Source of the DNA: Hippophae tibetana
Taxonomy: Eukaryota; Streptophyta; Magnoliopsida; Rosales; Elaeagnaceae
DNA length: 64,000 bases
Reading direction: 5' to 3'
Assembly (NCBI GenBank): GCA_037013495.1
Contig: CM072803.1
Span: 53,519,627 to 53,583,626, forward strand
Each line of letters starts with the position of its first letter. Positions within the stretch are counted from its first letter, which is position 1. The translations under genes were made by a program, and so were the position numbers. Shown here in pieces: positions 13,726 to 26,903 of the stretch. The notes under the pieces are model-generated. The model made no database searches, had not been told where the DNA came from, and was given only the letters and a program-made list of their open reading frames with translations.

Positions 13726-16700
13726 TAATAAATTGAGAATATTGATGTCATGAAAGAGTTAAAAATGAGAAATATTGTTCTCTTATACGAAATAATGAAC
13801 AAAATTTCAAACGTTTCCTAGTTTTGAATTTCAAGTCGTAATAAATTCCATTTAAATATATCATAATTATAATGATAAAACATTTGGAGTATTTATTCAG
13901 CAACAAATTATTTGTAAAATAGAAATGAGAAAATGTTTAAGTTTTCTTTTCCACTTATTTCTTTTTCCCAATATTCTATCATTATTTTGTTTCCTTCTTA
14001 AGTCTTAATTCCCACCAAAATGAAATTAATTCAAATATTTCTCCCTCTTCTCCCAAGATAAAAAGGTGATGGCTAGAGGTGGTTTTAGACATTATTTGGT
14101 AACTTCTTGGTATGTAGCATGAACCATATCCATAGGAGATAAGCATAATATTTCCAATCGTATTTATTTGCTTCTTACTCATAAAATGGATTTTGTAAAC
14201 TCGATTCTTAGGAGGAGAGAGATAACCAAATTTAATTTCAATACAGTGCATTCCAACACAACAAGAATAACTTATAATAAATTGAGAATATTGATGTCAT
14301 GAAAGAGTTAAAAATGAGAAATATTTTTCTCTTATACGAAATAATGAACAAAATTTCAAACGTTTCATAGTTTTGAATTTCAAGTCGTAATAAATTCCAT
14401 TTAAATATGTCATAATTATAATGATAAAACATTTGGAGTATTTATTGAGCAACAAATTATTTGTAAAATAGAAATGAGAAAATGTTTAAGTTTTTTTTTC
14501 CACTTATTTCTTTTTCCCAATATTCTATCATTATTTTGTTTCCTCTTAAGTCTTAATTCCCACCAAAATGAAATTAATTCAAATATTTCTCCCTCTTCTC
14601 CCAAGATAAAAAGGTGATGGCTAGAGGTGGTTTTAGACATTATTTGGTAACTTCTTGGTATGTAGCATGAACCATATCCATAGGAGATAAGCATAATATT
14701 TCCAATCTTATTTATTTGCTTCTTACTCATAAAATGGGATTTGTAAACTAGATTCTTAGGAGGAGAGAGATAACCAAATTTAATTTCAATACAGTGCATT
14801 CCAACACAACAAGAATAAGTTATAATAAATTGAGAATATTGATGTCATGAAAGAGTTAAAAATGAGAAATATTGTTCTCTTATACGAAATAATGAACAAA
14901 CGTTCAAACGTTTCATAGTTTTGAATTTCAAGTCGTAATAAATTCCATTTAAATATATCATAATTATAATGATAAAACATTTGGAGTATTTATTCAGTAA
15001 CAAATTATTTGTAAAATAGAAATGAGAAAATGTTTAATTTTTCTTTTCCACTTATTTCTTTTTCCCAATATTCAATCATTATTTTGTTTCCCTCTTAAGT
15101 CTTAATACCCACCAAAATGAAATTAATTCAAATATTTCTCCCTCTTCTCCCAAGATAAAAAGGTGATGGCTAGAGGTGGTTTTAGACATTATTTGGTAAC
15201 TTCTTGGTATGTAGCATGAACCATATCCATAGGAGATAAGCATAATATTTCCAATCTTATTTATTTGCTTCTTACTCATAAAATGGGTTTTGTAAACTAG
15301 ATTCTTAGGAGGAGAGAGATAACCAAATTTAATTTCAATACAGTGCATTCCAACACAACCAGAATAACTTATAATAAATTGAGAATATTGATGTCATGAA
15401 AGAGTTAAAAATGAGAAATATTGTTCTCTTATACGAAATAATGAACAAAATTTCAAACGTTTCATAGTTTTGAATTTCAAGTCGTAATAAATTCCATTTA
15501 AATATATCATAATTATTATGATAAAACATTTGTAGTATTTATTCAGCAACAAATTATTTGTAAAATAGAAATGAGAAAATGTTTAAGTTTTCTTTTCCAC
15601 TTATTTCTTTTTCCCAATATTCTATCATTATTTTGTTTCATTCGTAAGTCTTAATTCCCACCAAAATAAAATTAATTCAAATATTTCTCCCTCTTCTCCC
15701 AATGGAAAAGGGCGATGGCTAGAGGTGGTTTTAGACATTATTTGGTAACTTCTTGGTACGTAGCATGAACCATATCCATAGGAGATAAGCATAATATTTA
15801 AAATCTTATTTATTTGCTTCTTCCTCATAAAATGGGTTTTGTAAACTATATTCTTAGGAGGAGAGAGATAACCAAATTTAATTTCAATACAGTGCATTCC
15901 AACACAACCAGAATAACTTATAAATAAATTGAGAATATTGATGTCATGAAAGGGTTAAAAATGAGAAATATTGTTCTTTTATACGAAATAATGAATAAAA
16001 TTTCAAACGTTTCATAGTTTTGAATTTCAAGTCATAATACATTCCATTTAAATATATCATAATTATAATGATAAAAAATTTGGAGTATTTATTCACCCAC
16101 AAATTATTTGTAAAATAGAAATGAGAAAAAGTTTAAGTTTTTTTTTTCCACTTAGTTATTTTTCCCAATATTCTATCATTATTTTGTTTCATTCGTAAGT
16201 CTTAATTCCCACCAAAATCAAATTAATTCAAATATTTCTCCCTCTTCTCCCAAGGGAAAAACGTGATGGCTAGAGGTTGTTTTAGACATTATTCGGTAAC
16301 TTCTTTGTACGTAGCATGAACCATATCCATAGGAGATAAGCATAATATTTATAATCTTATTTATTTGCTTCTTACTCTTAAAATGGGTTTTGTAAACTAT
16401 ATTCTTAGGAGGATATAGAGAACCAAATTTAATTTCAATACAGTGCATTACAACACAACCAGAATAACTTATAATAAATTGAGAATATTGATGTCATGAA
16501 AGAGTTAAAGATGAGAAATATTGTTCGCTTATACGAAATAATGAACAAAATTCCAAACGTTTCATAGTTTTACATTTGAAGTCGTAATAAATTCCATATA
16601 AATATATCATAATTATCATGATAAAAAATTTGGAGTATTTATTCACCCACAAATTATTTGTAAAATAGAAATGAGAAAATGTTTAAGTTTTCTTTTCCAC

Positions 16701-17569
16701 TTATTTATTTTTCCCAATATTCTATCATTATGTTGTTTCATTCGTAAGTCTTAATAGCCACCAAAATCAAATTAATTCAAATATTTCTCCCTCTTTTCCC
16801 AATGGAAAAGGGCGATGGCTAGAGGTGGTTTTAGACATTATTTGGTAACTTCTTGGTACGTAGCATGAACCATATCCATAGGAGATAAGCATAATATTTA
16901 TAATCTTATTTATTTGCTTCTTACTCATAAAATGGGTTTTGGAAACTAGATTCTTAGGAGAAGAGAGATAACTAAATTTAATTTCAATACAGTGCATTCC
17001 AACACAACAAGAATAACTTATAATAAATTGAGAATATTGATGTCATGAAGAGTTAAAAAAAAGAAATATTGTTCTCTTATACGAAATAATGAACAAAATT
17101 TCAAACGTTTCATTGTTTTGAATTTCAAGTCGTAATAAATTCCATTTAAATATGTCATAATTATAATGATAAAACATTTGGAGGATTTTTTTTAGCAACA
17201 AATTATTTTGTAAAATAGAAATGAGAAAATGTTTAAGTTTTCTTTTCCACTTATTTCTTTTTCCCAATATTCTATCATTATTTTGTTTCCTTCTTAAGTC
17301 TTAACTCCCACCAAAATGAAATTAATTCAAATATTTCAACCTCTTCTCCCAAGATAAAAATGTGATGGCTAGAGGTGGTTTTAGACATTATTTGGTAACT
17401 TCTTGGTATGTAGCATGAACCATATCCATAGGAGATAAGCATAATATTTCCATCTTATTTATTTGCTTCTTACTCATAAAATGGGTTTTGCAAACTAGAT
17501 TCTTAGGAGGAGAGGGATAACCAAATTTAATTTCAATACAGTGCATTCCAACACAACAAGAATAACTTA
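13726..17569. repeat. Satellite 7-mer HOR copy 1 (R-S-L-N-a-b-T)
   Basis: First full seven-monomer higher-order unit, 3844 bp. The N monomer is marked by CTTCTTCCTCATAAAATGG and CCCAATGGAAAAGGG. The next unit starts with the same R variant at 17570. Confidence 0.85.
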
Positions 17570-20500
17570 TAATAAATTGAGAATATTGATGTCATGAAAG
17601 AGTTAAAAATGAGAAATATTGATCTCTTATACGAAATAATGAACAAAATTTCAAACGTTTCCTAGTTTTGAATTTCAAGTCGTAATAAATTCCATTTAAA
17701 TATATCATAATTATAATGATAAAACATTTGGAGTATTTATTCAGCAACAAATTATTTGTAAAATAGAAATGAGAAAATGTTTAAGTTTTCTTTTCCACTT
17801 ATTTCTTTTTCCCAATATTCTATCATTATTTTGTTTCCTTCTTAAGTCTTAATTCCCACCAAAATGAAATTAATTCAAATATTTCTCCCTCTTCTCCCAA
17901 GATAAAAACGTGATGGCTAGAGGTGGTTTTAGACATTATTTGGTAACTTCTTGGTATGTAGCATGAACCATATCCATAGGAGATAAGCATAATATTTCCA
18001 ATCGTATTTATTTGCTTCTTACTCATAAAATGGATTTTGTAAACTCGATTCTTAGGAGGAGAGAGATAACCAAATTTAATTTCAATACAGTGCATTCCAA
18101 CACAACAAGAATAACTTATAATAAATTGAGAATATTGATGTCATGAAAGAGTTAAAAATGAGAAATATTTTTCTCTTATACGAAATAATGAACAAAATTT
18201 CAAACGTTTCATAGTTTTGAATTTCAAGTCGTAATAAATTCCATTTAAATATGTCATAATTATAATGATAAAACATTTGGAGTATTTATTCTGCAACAAA
18301 TTATTTGTAAAATAGAAATGAGAAAATGTTTAAGTTTTTTTTTCCACTTATTCCTTTTTCCCAATATTCTATCATTATTTTGTTTCCTCTTAAGTCTTAA
18401 TTCCCACCAAAATGAAATTAATTCAAATATTTCTCCCTATTCTCCCAAGATAAAAAGGTGATGGCTAGATGTGGTTTTAGACATTATTTGGTAACTTCTT
18501 GGTATGTAGCATGAACCATATCCATAGGAGATAAGCATAATATTTCCAATCTTATTTATTTGCTTCTTACTCATAAAATGGGATTTGTAAACTAGATTCT
18601 TAGGAGGAGAGAGATAACCAAATTTAATTTCAATACAGTGCATTCCAACACAACAAGAATAACTTATAATAAATTGAGAATATTGATGTCATGAAAGAGT
18701 TAAAAATGAGAAATATTGTTCTCTTATACGAAATAATGAACAAACGTTCAAACGTTTCATAGTTTTGATTTTCAAGTCGTAATAAATTCCATTTAAATAT
18801 ATCATAATTATAATGATAAAACATTTGGAGTATTTATTCAGTAACAAATTATTTGTAAAATAGAAATGAGAAAATGTTTAAGTTTTCTTTTCCACTTATT
18901 TCTTTTTCCCAATATTCAATCATTATTTTGTTTCCCTCTTAAGTCTTAATACCCACCAAAATGAAATTAATTCAAATATTTCTCCCTCTTCTCCCAAGAT
19001 AAAAAGGTGATGGCTAGAGGTGGTTTTAGACATTATTTGGTAACTTCTTGGTATGTAGCATGAACCATATCCATAGGAGATAAGCATAATATTTCCAATC
19101 TTATTTATTTGCTTCTTACTCATAAAATGGGTTTTGTAAACTAGATTCTTAGGAGGAGAGAGATAACCAAATTTAATTTCAATACAGTGCATTCCAACAC
19201 AACCAGAATAACTTATAATAAATTGAGAATATTGATGTCATGAAAGAGTTAAAAATGAGAAATATTGTTCTCTTATACGAAATAATGAACAAAATTTCAA
19301 ACGTTTCATAGTTTTGAATTTCAAGTCGTAATAAATTCCATTTAAATATATCATAATTATTATGATAAAACATTTGTAGTATTTATTAAGCAACAAATTA
19401 TTTGTAAACTAGAAATGAGAAAATGTTTAAGTTTTCTTTTCCACTTATTTCTTTTTCCCAATATTCTATCATTATTTTGTTTCATTCGTAAGTCTTAATT
19501 CCCACCAAAATAAAATTAATTCAAATATTTCTCCCTCTTCTCCCAATGGAAAAGGGCGATGGCTAGAGGTGGTTTTAGACATTATTTGGTAACTTCTTGG
19601 TACGTAGCATGAACCATATCCATAGGAGATAAGCATAATATTTAAAATCTTATTTATTTGCTTCTTCCTCATAAAATGGGTTTTGTAAACTATATTCTTA
19701 GGAGGAGAGAGATAACCAAATTTAATTTCAATACAGTGCATTCCAACACAACCAGAATAACTTATAAATAAATTGAGAATATTGATGTCATGAAAGGGTT
19801 AAAAATGAGAAATATTGTTCTTTTATACGAAATAATGAATAAAATTTCAAACGTTTCATAGTTTTGAATTTCAAGTCATAATACATTCCATTTAAATATA
19901 TCATAATTATAATGATAAAAAATTTGGAGTATTTATTCACCCACAAATTATTTGTAAAATAGAAATGAGAAAAAGTTTAAGTTTTTTTTTCCACTTAGTT
20001 ATTTTTCCCAATATTCTATCATTATTTTGTTTCATTCGTAAGTCTTAATTCCCACCAAAATCAAATTAATTCAAATATTTCTCCCTCTTCTCCCAAGGGA
20101 AAAACGTGATGGCTAGAGGTTGTTTTAGACATTATTCGGTAACTTCTTTGTACGTAGCATGAACCATATCCATAGGAGATAAGCATAATATTTATAATCT
20201 TATTTATTTGCTTCTTACTCTTAAAATGGGTTTTGTAAACTATATTCTTAGGAGGATATAGAGAACCAAATTTAATTTCAATACAGTGCATTACAACACA
20301 ACCAGAATAACTTATAATAAATTGAGAATATTGATGTCATGAAAGAGTTAAAGATGAGAAATATTGTTCGCTTATACGAAATAATGAACAAAATTCCAAA
20401 CGTTTCATAGTTTTACATTTGAAGTCGTAATAAATTCCATATAAATATATCATAATTATCATGATAAAAAATTTGGAGTATTTATTCACCCACAAATTAT

Positions 20501-21413
20501 TTGTAAAATAGAAATGAGAAAATGTTTAAGTTTTCTTTTCCACTTATTTATTTTTCCCAATATTCTATCATTATGTTGTTTCATTCGTAAGTCTTAATAG
20601 CCACCAAAATCAAATTAATTCAAATATTTCTCCCTCTTTTCCCAATGGAAAAGGGCGATGGCTAGAGGTGGTTTTAGACATTATTTGGTAACTTCTTGGT
20701 ACGTAGCATGAACCATATCCATAGGAGATAAGCATAATATTTATAATCTTATTTATTTGCTTCTTACTCATAAAATGGGTTTTGGAAACTAGATTCTTAG
20801 GAGAAGAGAGATAACTAAATTTAATTTCAATACAGTGCATTTCAACACAACAAGAATAACTTATAATAAATTGAGAATATTGATGTCATGAAGAGTTAAA
20901 AAAAAAGAAATATTGTTCTCTTATACGAAATAATGAACAAAATTTCAAACGTTTCATTGTTTTGAATTTCAAGTCGTAATAAATTCCATTTAAATATGTC
21001 ATAATTATAATGATAAAACATTTGGAGGATTTTTTTTAGCAACAAATTATTTTGTAAAATAGAAATGAGAAAATGTTTAAGTTTTCTTTTCCACTTATTT
21101 CTTTTTCCCAATATTCTATCATTATTTTGTTTCCTTCTTAAGTCTTAACTCCCACCAAAATGAAATTAATTCAAATATTTCAACCTCTTCTCCCAAGATA
21201 AAAATGTGATGGCTAGAGGTGGTTTTAGACATTATTTGGTAACTTCTTGGTATGTAGCATGAACCATATCCATAGGAGATAAGCATAATATTTCCATCTT
21301 ATTTATTTGCTTCTTACTCATAAAATGGGTTTTGCAAACTAGATTCTTAGGAGGAGAGGGATAACCAAATTTAATTTCAATACAGTGCATTCCAACACAA
21401 CAAGAATAACTTA
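17570..21413. repeat. Satellite 7-mer HOR copy 2
   Basis: Second seven-monomer unit in the order R-S-L-N-a-b-T, 3844 bp. It shares private variants with the 7-mer at 35136-38979, such as GTGCATTTCAACAC in place of GTGCATTCCAACAC, at 20839 and 38403. Confidence 0.85.
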
Positions 21414-24158
21414 TAATAAATTGAGAATATTGATGTCATGAAAGAGTTAAAAATGAGAAATATTGATCTCTTATACGAAATAATGAACAAAATTTCAAAC
21501 GTTTCCTAGTTTTGAATTTCAAGTCGTAATAAATTCCATTTAAATATATCATAATTATAATGATAAAACATTTGGAGTATTTATTCAGCAAAAAATTATT
21601 TGTAAAATAGAAATGAGAAAATGTTTAAGTTTTCTTTTCCACTTATTTCTTTTTCCCAATATTCTATCATTATTTTGTTTCCTTCTTAAGTCTTAATTCC
21701 CACCAAAATGAAATTAATTCAAATATTTCTCCCTCTTTTGCCAAGATAAAAACGTGATGGCTAGAGGTGGTTTTAGACATTATTTGGTAACTTCTTGGTA
21801 TGTAGCATGAACCATATCCATAGGAGATAAGCATAATATTTCCAATCTTATTTATTTGCTTCTTACTCATAAAATGGGTTTTGTAAACTAGATTCTTAGG
21901 AGGAGAGAGATAACCAAATTTAATTTCAATACAGTGCATTCCAACACAACAAGAATAACTTATAATAAATTGAGAATATTGATGTCATGAAAGAGTTAAA
22001 AATGAGAAATATTGATCTCTTATACGAAATAATGAACAAAATTTCAAACGTTTCATAGTTTTGAATTTCAAGTCGTAATAAATTCCATTTAAATATGTCA
22101 TAATTATAATGATAAAATATTTGGAGTATTTATTCTGCAACAAATTATTTGTAAAATAGAAATGAGAAAATGTTTAAGTTTTCTTTTCCGCTTATTCCTT
22201 TTTCCCAATATTCTATCATTATTTTGTTTCCTTCTTAAGTCTTAATTCCCACCAAAATGAAATTAATTCAAATATTTCTCCCTCTTCTCCCAAGATAAAA
22301 AGGTGACGGCTAGAGGTGGTTTTAGACATTATTTGGTAACTTCTTGGTATGTTGCATGAACCATATCCATAGGAGATAAGCATAATATTTCCAATCTTAT
22401 TTATTTGCTTCTTACTCATAAAATGGGTTTTGTAAACTAGATTCTTAGGAGGAGAGAGATAACCAAATTTAATTTCAATACAGTGCATTCAAACACAACA
22501 AGAATAACTTATAATAAATTGAGAATATTGATGTCATGAAGAGTGAAAAATGAGAAATATTGTTCTCTTATACGAAATAATGAACAAAATTTCAAACGTT
22601 TCATAATTTTGAATTTCAAGTCGTAATAAATTACATTTAAATATATCATAATTATAATGATAAAACATTTGGAGGATTGTTTTTAGCAACAAATTATTTG
22701 TAAAATAGAAATGAGAAAATGTTTAAGTTTTCTATTCCACTTATTTCTTTTTCCCAATATTCTATCATTATTTTGTTTCATACGTAAGTCTTAATTCCCA
22801 CCAAAATCAAATTAATTCAAATATTTCTCCCTCTTCTCCCAAGGGAAAAAGGTGATGGCTAGAGGTTGTTTTAGACATTATTCGGTAACTTCTTTGTACG
22901 TAGCATGAACCATATCCATAGGAGATAAGCATAATATTTATAATCTTATTTATTTGCTTCTTACTCTTAAAATGGGTTTTGTAAACTATATTCTTAGGAG
23001 GATATAGAGAACCAAATTTAATTTCAATACAGTGCATTACAACACAACCAGAATAACTTATAAATAAATTGAGAATATTGATGTCATGAAAGAGTTAAAG
23101 ATGAGAAATATTGTTCGCTTATACGAAATAATGAACAAAATTTCAAACGTTTCATAGTTTTACATTTGAAGTCGTAATAAATTCCATATAAATATATCAT
23201 AATTATCATGATAAAAAATTTGGAGTATTTATTCACCCACAAATTATTTGTAAAATAGAAATGAGAAAATGTTTAAGTTTTCTTTTCCACTTATTTATTT
23301 TTCCCAATATTCTATCATTATGTTGTTTCATTCGTAAGTCTTAATTGCCACCAAAATCAAATTAATTCAAATATTTCTCCCTCTTTTCCCAATGGAAAAG
23401 GGCGATGGCTAGAGGTGGTTTTAGACATTATTTGGTAACTTCTTGGTACGTAGCATGAACCATATCCATAGGAGATAAGCATAATATTTATAATCTTATT
23501 TATTTGCTTCTTACTTATAAAATGGGTTTTGTAAACTAGATTCTTAGGAGGAGAGAGATAACCAAATTTCATTTCAATACAGTGCATTCCAACACAACAA
23601 GAATAACTTATAATAAATTGAGAATATTGATGTCATGAAGAGTGAAAAATGAGAAATATTGTTCTCTTATACGAAATAATGAACAAAATTTCAAACGTTT
23701 CATAATTTTGAATTTCAAGTCGTAATAAATTACATTTAAATATATCATAATTATAATGATAAAACATTTGGAGGATTGTTTTTAGCAACAAATTATTTGT
23801 AAAATAGAAATGAGAAAATGTTTAAGTTTTCTATTCCACTTATTTCTTTTTCCCAATATTCTATCATTATTTTGTTTCCTTCTTAAGTCTTAACTCCCAC
23901 CAAAATGAAATTAATTCAAATATTTCAACCTCTTCTCCCAAGATAAAAATGTGATGGCTAGAGGTGGTTTTAGACAATATTTGGTAACTTCTTGGTATGT
24001 AGCATGAACCATATCCATAGGAGAAAAGCATAATATTTCCATCTTATTTATTTGCTTCTTACTCATAAAATGGGTTTTGCAAACTAGATTCTTAGGAGGA
24101 GAGGGATAACCAAATTTAATTTCAATACAGTGCATTCCAACACAACAAGAATAACTTA
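21414..24158. repeat. Satellite 5-mer HOR copy 1 (X-Y-a-b-T)
   Basis: Five-monomer unit, 2745 bp. X is marked by CTTTTGCCAAG and Y by GTGACGGCTAG and TGTTGCATGAACC. Its third monomer is a chimera whose first half is T-type and second half a-type. Confidence 0.85.
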
Positions 24159-26903
24159 TAATAAATTGAGAATATTGATGTCATGAAAGAGTTAAAAATG
24201 AGAAATATTGTTCTCTTATACGAAATAATGAACAAAATTTCAAACGTTTCCTAGTTTTGAATTTCAAGTCGTAATAAATTCCATTTAAATATATCATAAT
24301 TATAATGATAAAACATTTGGAGTATTTATTCAGCAAAAAATTATTTGTAAAATAGAAATGAGAAAATGTTTAAGTTTTCTTTTCCACTTATTTCTTTTTC
24401 CCAATATTCTATCATTATTTTGTTTCCTTCTTAAGTCTTAATTCCCACCAAAATGAAATTAATTCAAATATTTCTCCCTCTTTTGCCAAGATAAAAACGT
24501 GATGGCTAGAGGTGGTTTTAGACATTATTTGGTAACTTCTTGGTATGTAGCATGAACCATATCCATAGGAGATAAGCATAATATTTCCAATCTTATTTAT
24601 TTGCTTCTTACTCATAAAATGGGTTTTGTAAACTAGATTCTTAGGAGGAGAGAGATAACCAAATTTAATTTCAATACAGTGCATTCCAACACAACAAGAA
24701 TAACTTATAATAAATTGAGAATATTGATGTCATGAAAGAGTTAAAAATGAGAAATATTGATCTCTTATACGAAATAATGAACAAAATTTCAAACGTTTCA
24801 TAGTTTTGAATTTCAAGTCGTAATAAATTCCATTTAAATATGTCATAATTATAATGATAAAATATTTGGAGTATTTATTCTGCAACAAATTATTTGTAAA
24901 ATAGAAATGAGAAAATGTTTAAGTTTTCTTTTCCGCTTATTCCTTTTTCCCAATATTCTATCATTATTTTGTTTCCTTCTTAAGTCTTAATTCCCACCAA
25001 AATGAAATTAATTCAAATATTTCTCCCTCTTCTCCCAAGATAAAAAGGTGACGGCTAGAGGTGGTTTTAGACATTATTTGGTAACTTCTTGGTATGTTGC
25101 ATGAACCATATCCATAGGAGATAAGCATAATATTTCCAATCTTATTTATTTGCTTCTTACTCATAAAATGGGTTTTGTAAACTAGATTCTTAGGAGGAGA
25201 GAGATAACCAAATTTAATTTCAATACAGTGCATTCAAACACAACAAGAATAACTTATAATAAATTGAGAATATTGATGTCATGAAGAGTGAAAAATGAGA
25301 AATATTGTTCTCTTATACGAAATAATGAACAAAATTTCAAACGTTTCATAATTTTGAATTTCAAGTCGTAATAAATTACATTTAAATATATCATAATTAT
25401 AATGATAAAACATTTGGAGGATTGTTTTTAGCAACAAATTATTTGTAAAATAGAAATGAGAAAATGTTTAAGTTTTCTATTCCACTTATTTCTTTTTCCC
25501 AATATTCTATCATTATTTTGTTTCATACGTAAGTCTTAATTCCCACCAAAATCAAATTAATTCAAATATTTCTCCCTCTTCTCCCAAGGGAAAAAGGTGA
25601 TGGCTAGAGGTTGTTTTAGACATTATTCGGTAACTTCTTTGTACGTAGCATGAACCATATCCATAGGAGATAAGCATAATATTTATAATCTTATTTATTT
25701 GCTTCTTACTCTTAAAATGGGTTTTGTAAACTATATTCTTAGGAGGATATAGAGAACCAAATTTAATTTCAATACAGTGCATTACAACACAACCAGAATA
25801 ACTTATAAATAAATTGAGAATATTGATGTCATGAAAGAGTTAAAGATGAGAAATATTGTTCGCTTATACGAAATAATGAACAAAATTTCAAACGTTTCAT
25901 AGTTTTACATTTGAAGTCGTAATAAATTCCATATAAATATATCATAATTATCATGATAAAAAATTTGGAGTATTTATTCACCCACAAATTATTTGTAAAA
26001 TAGAAATGAGAAAATGTTTAAGTTTTCTTTTCCACTTATTTATTTTTCCCAATATTCTATCATTATGTTGTTTCATTCGTAAGTCTTAATTGCCACCAAA
26101 ATCAAATTAATTCAAATATTTCTCCCTCTTTTCCCAATGGAAAAGGGCGATGGCTAGAGGTGGTTTTAGACATTATTTGGTAACTTCTTGGTACGTAGCA
26201 TGAACCATATCCATAGGAGATAAGCATAATATTTATAATCTTATTTATTTGCTTCTTACTTATAAAATGGGTTTTGTAAACTAGATTCTTAGGAGGAGAG
26301 AGATAACCAAATTTCATTTCAATACAGTGCATTCCAACACAACAAGAATAACTTATAATAAATTGAGAATATTGATGTCATGAAGAGTGAAAAATGAGAA
26401 ATATTGTTCTCTTATACGAAATAATGAACAAAATTTCAAACGTTTCATAATTTTGAATTTCAAGTCGTAATAAATTACATTTAAATATATCATAATTATA
26501 ATGATAAAACATTTGGAGGATTGTTTTTAGCAACAAATTATTTGTAAAATAGAAATGAGAAAATGTTTAAGTTTTCTATTCCACTTATTTCTTTTTCCCA
26601 ATATTCTATCATTATTTTGTTTCCTTCTTAAGTCTTAACTCCCACCAAAATGAAATTAATTCAAATATTTCAACCTCTTCTCCCAAGATAAAAATGTGAT
26701 GGCTAGAGGTGGTTTTAGACAATATTTGGTAACTTCTTGGTATGTAGCATGAACCATATCCATAGGAGAAAAGCATAATATTTCCATCTTATTTATTTGC
26801 TTCTTACTCATAAAATGGGTTTTGCAAACTAGATTCTTAGGAGGAGAGGGATAACCAAATTTAATTTCAATACAGTGCATTCCAACACAACAAGAATAAC
26901 TTA
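24159..26903. repeat. Satellite 5-mer HOR copy 2
   Basis: Tandem copy of the preceding 2745-bp unit. It appears near-identical, including the rare GTGACGGCTAG and TGTTGCATGAACC variants and the same T/a chimeric monomer, so the duplication is recent. Confidence 0.88.
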
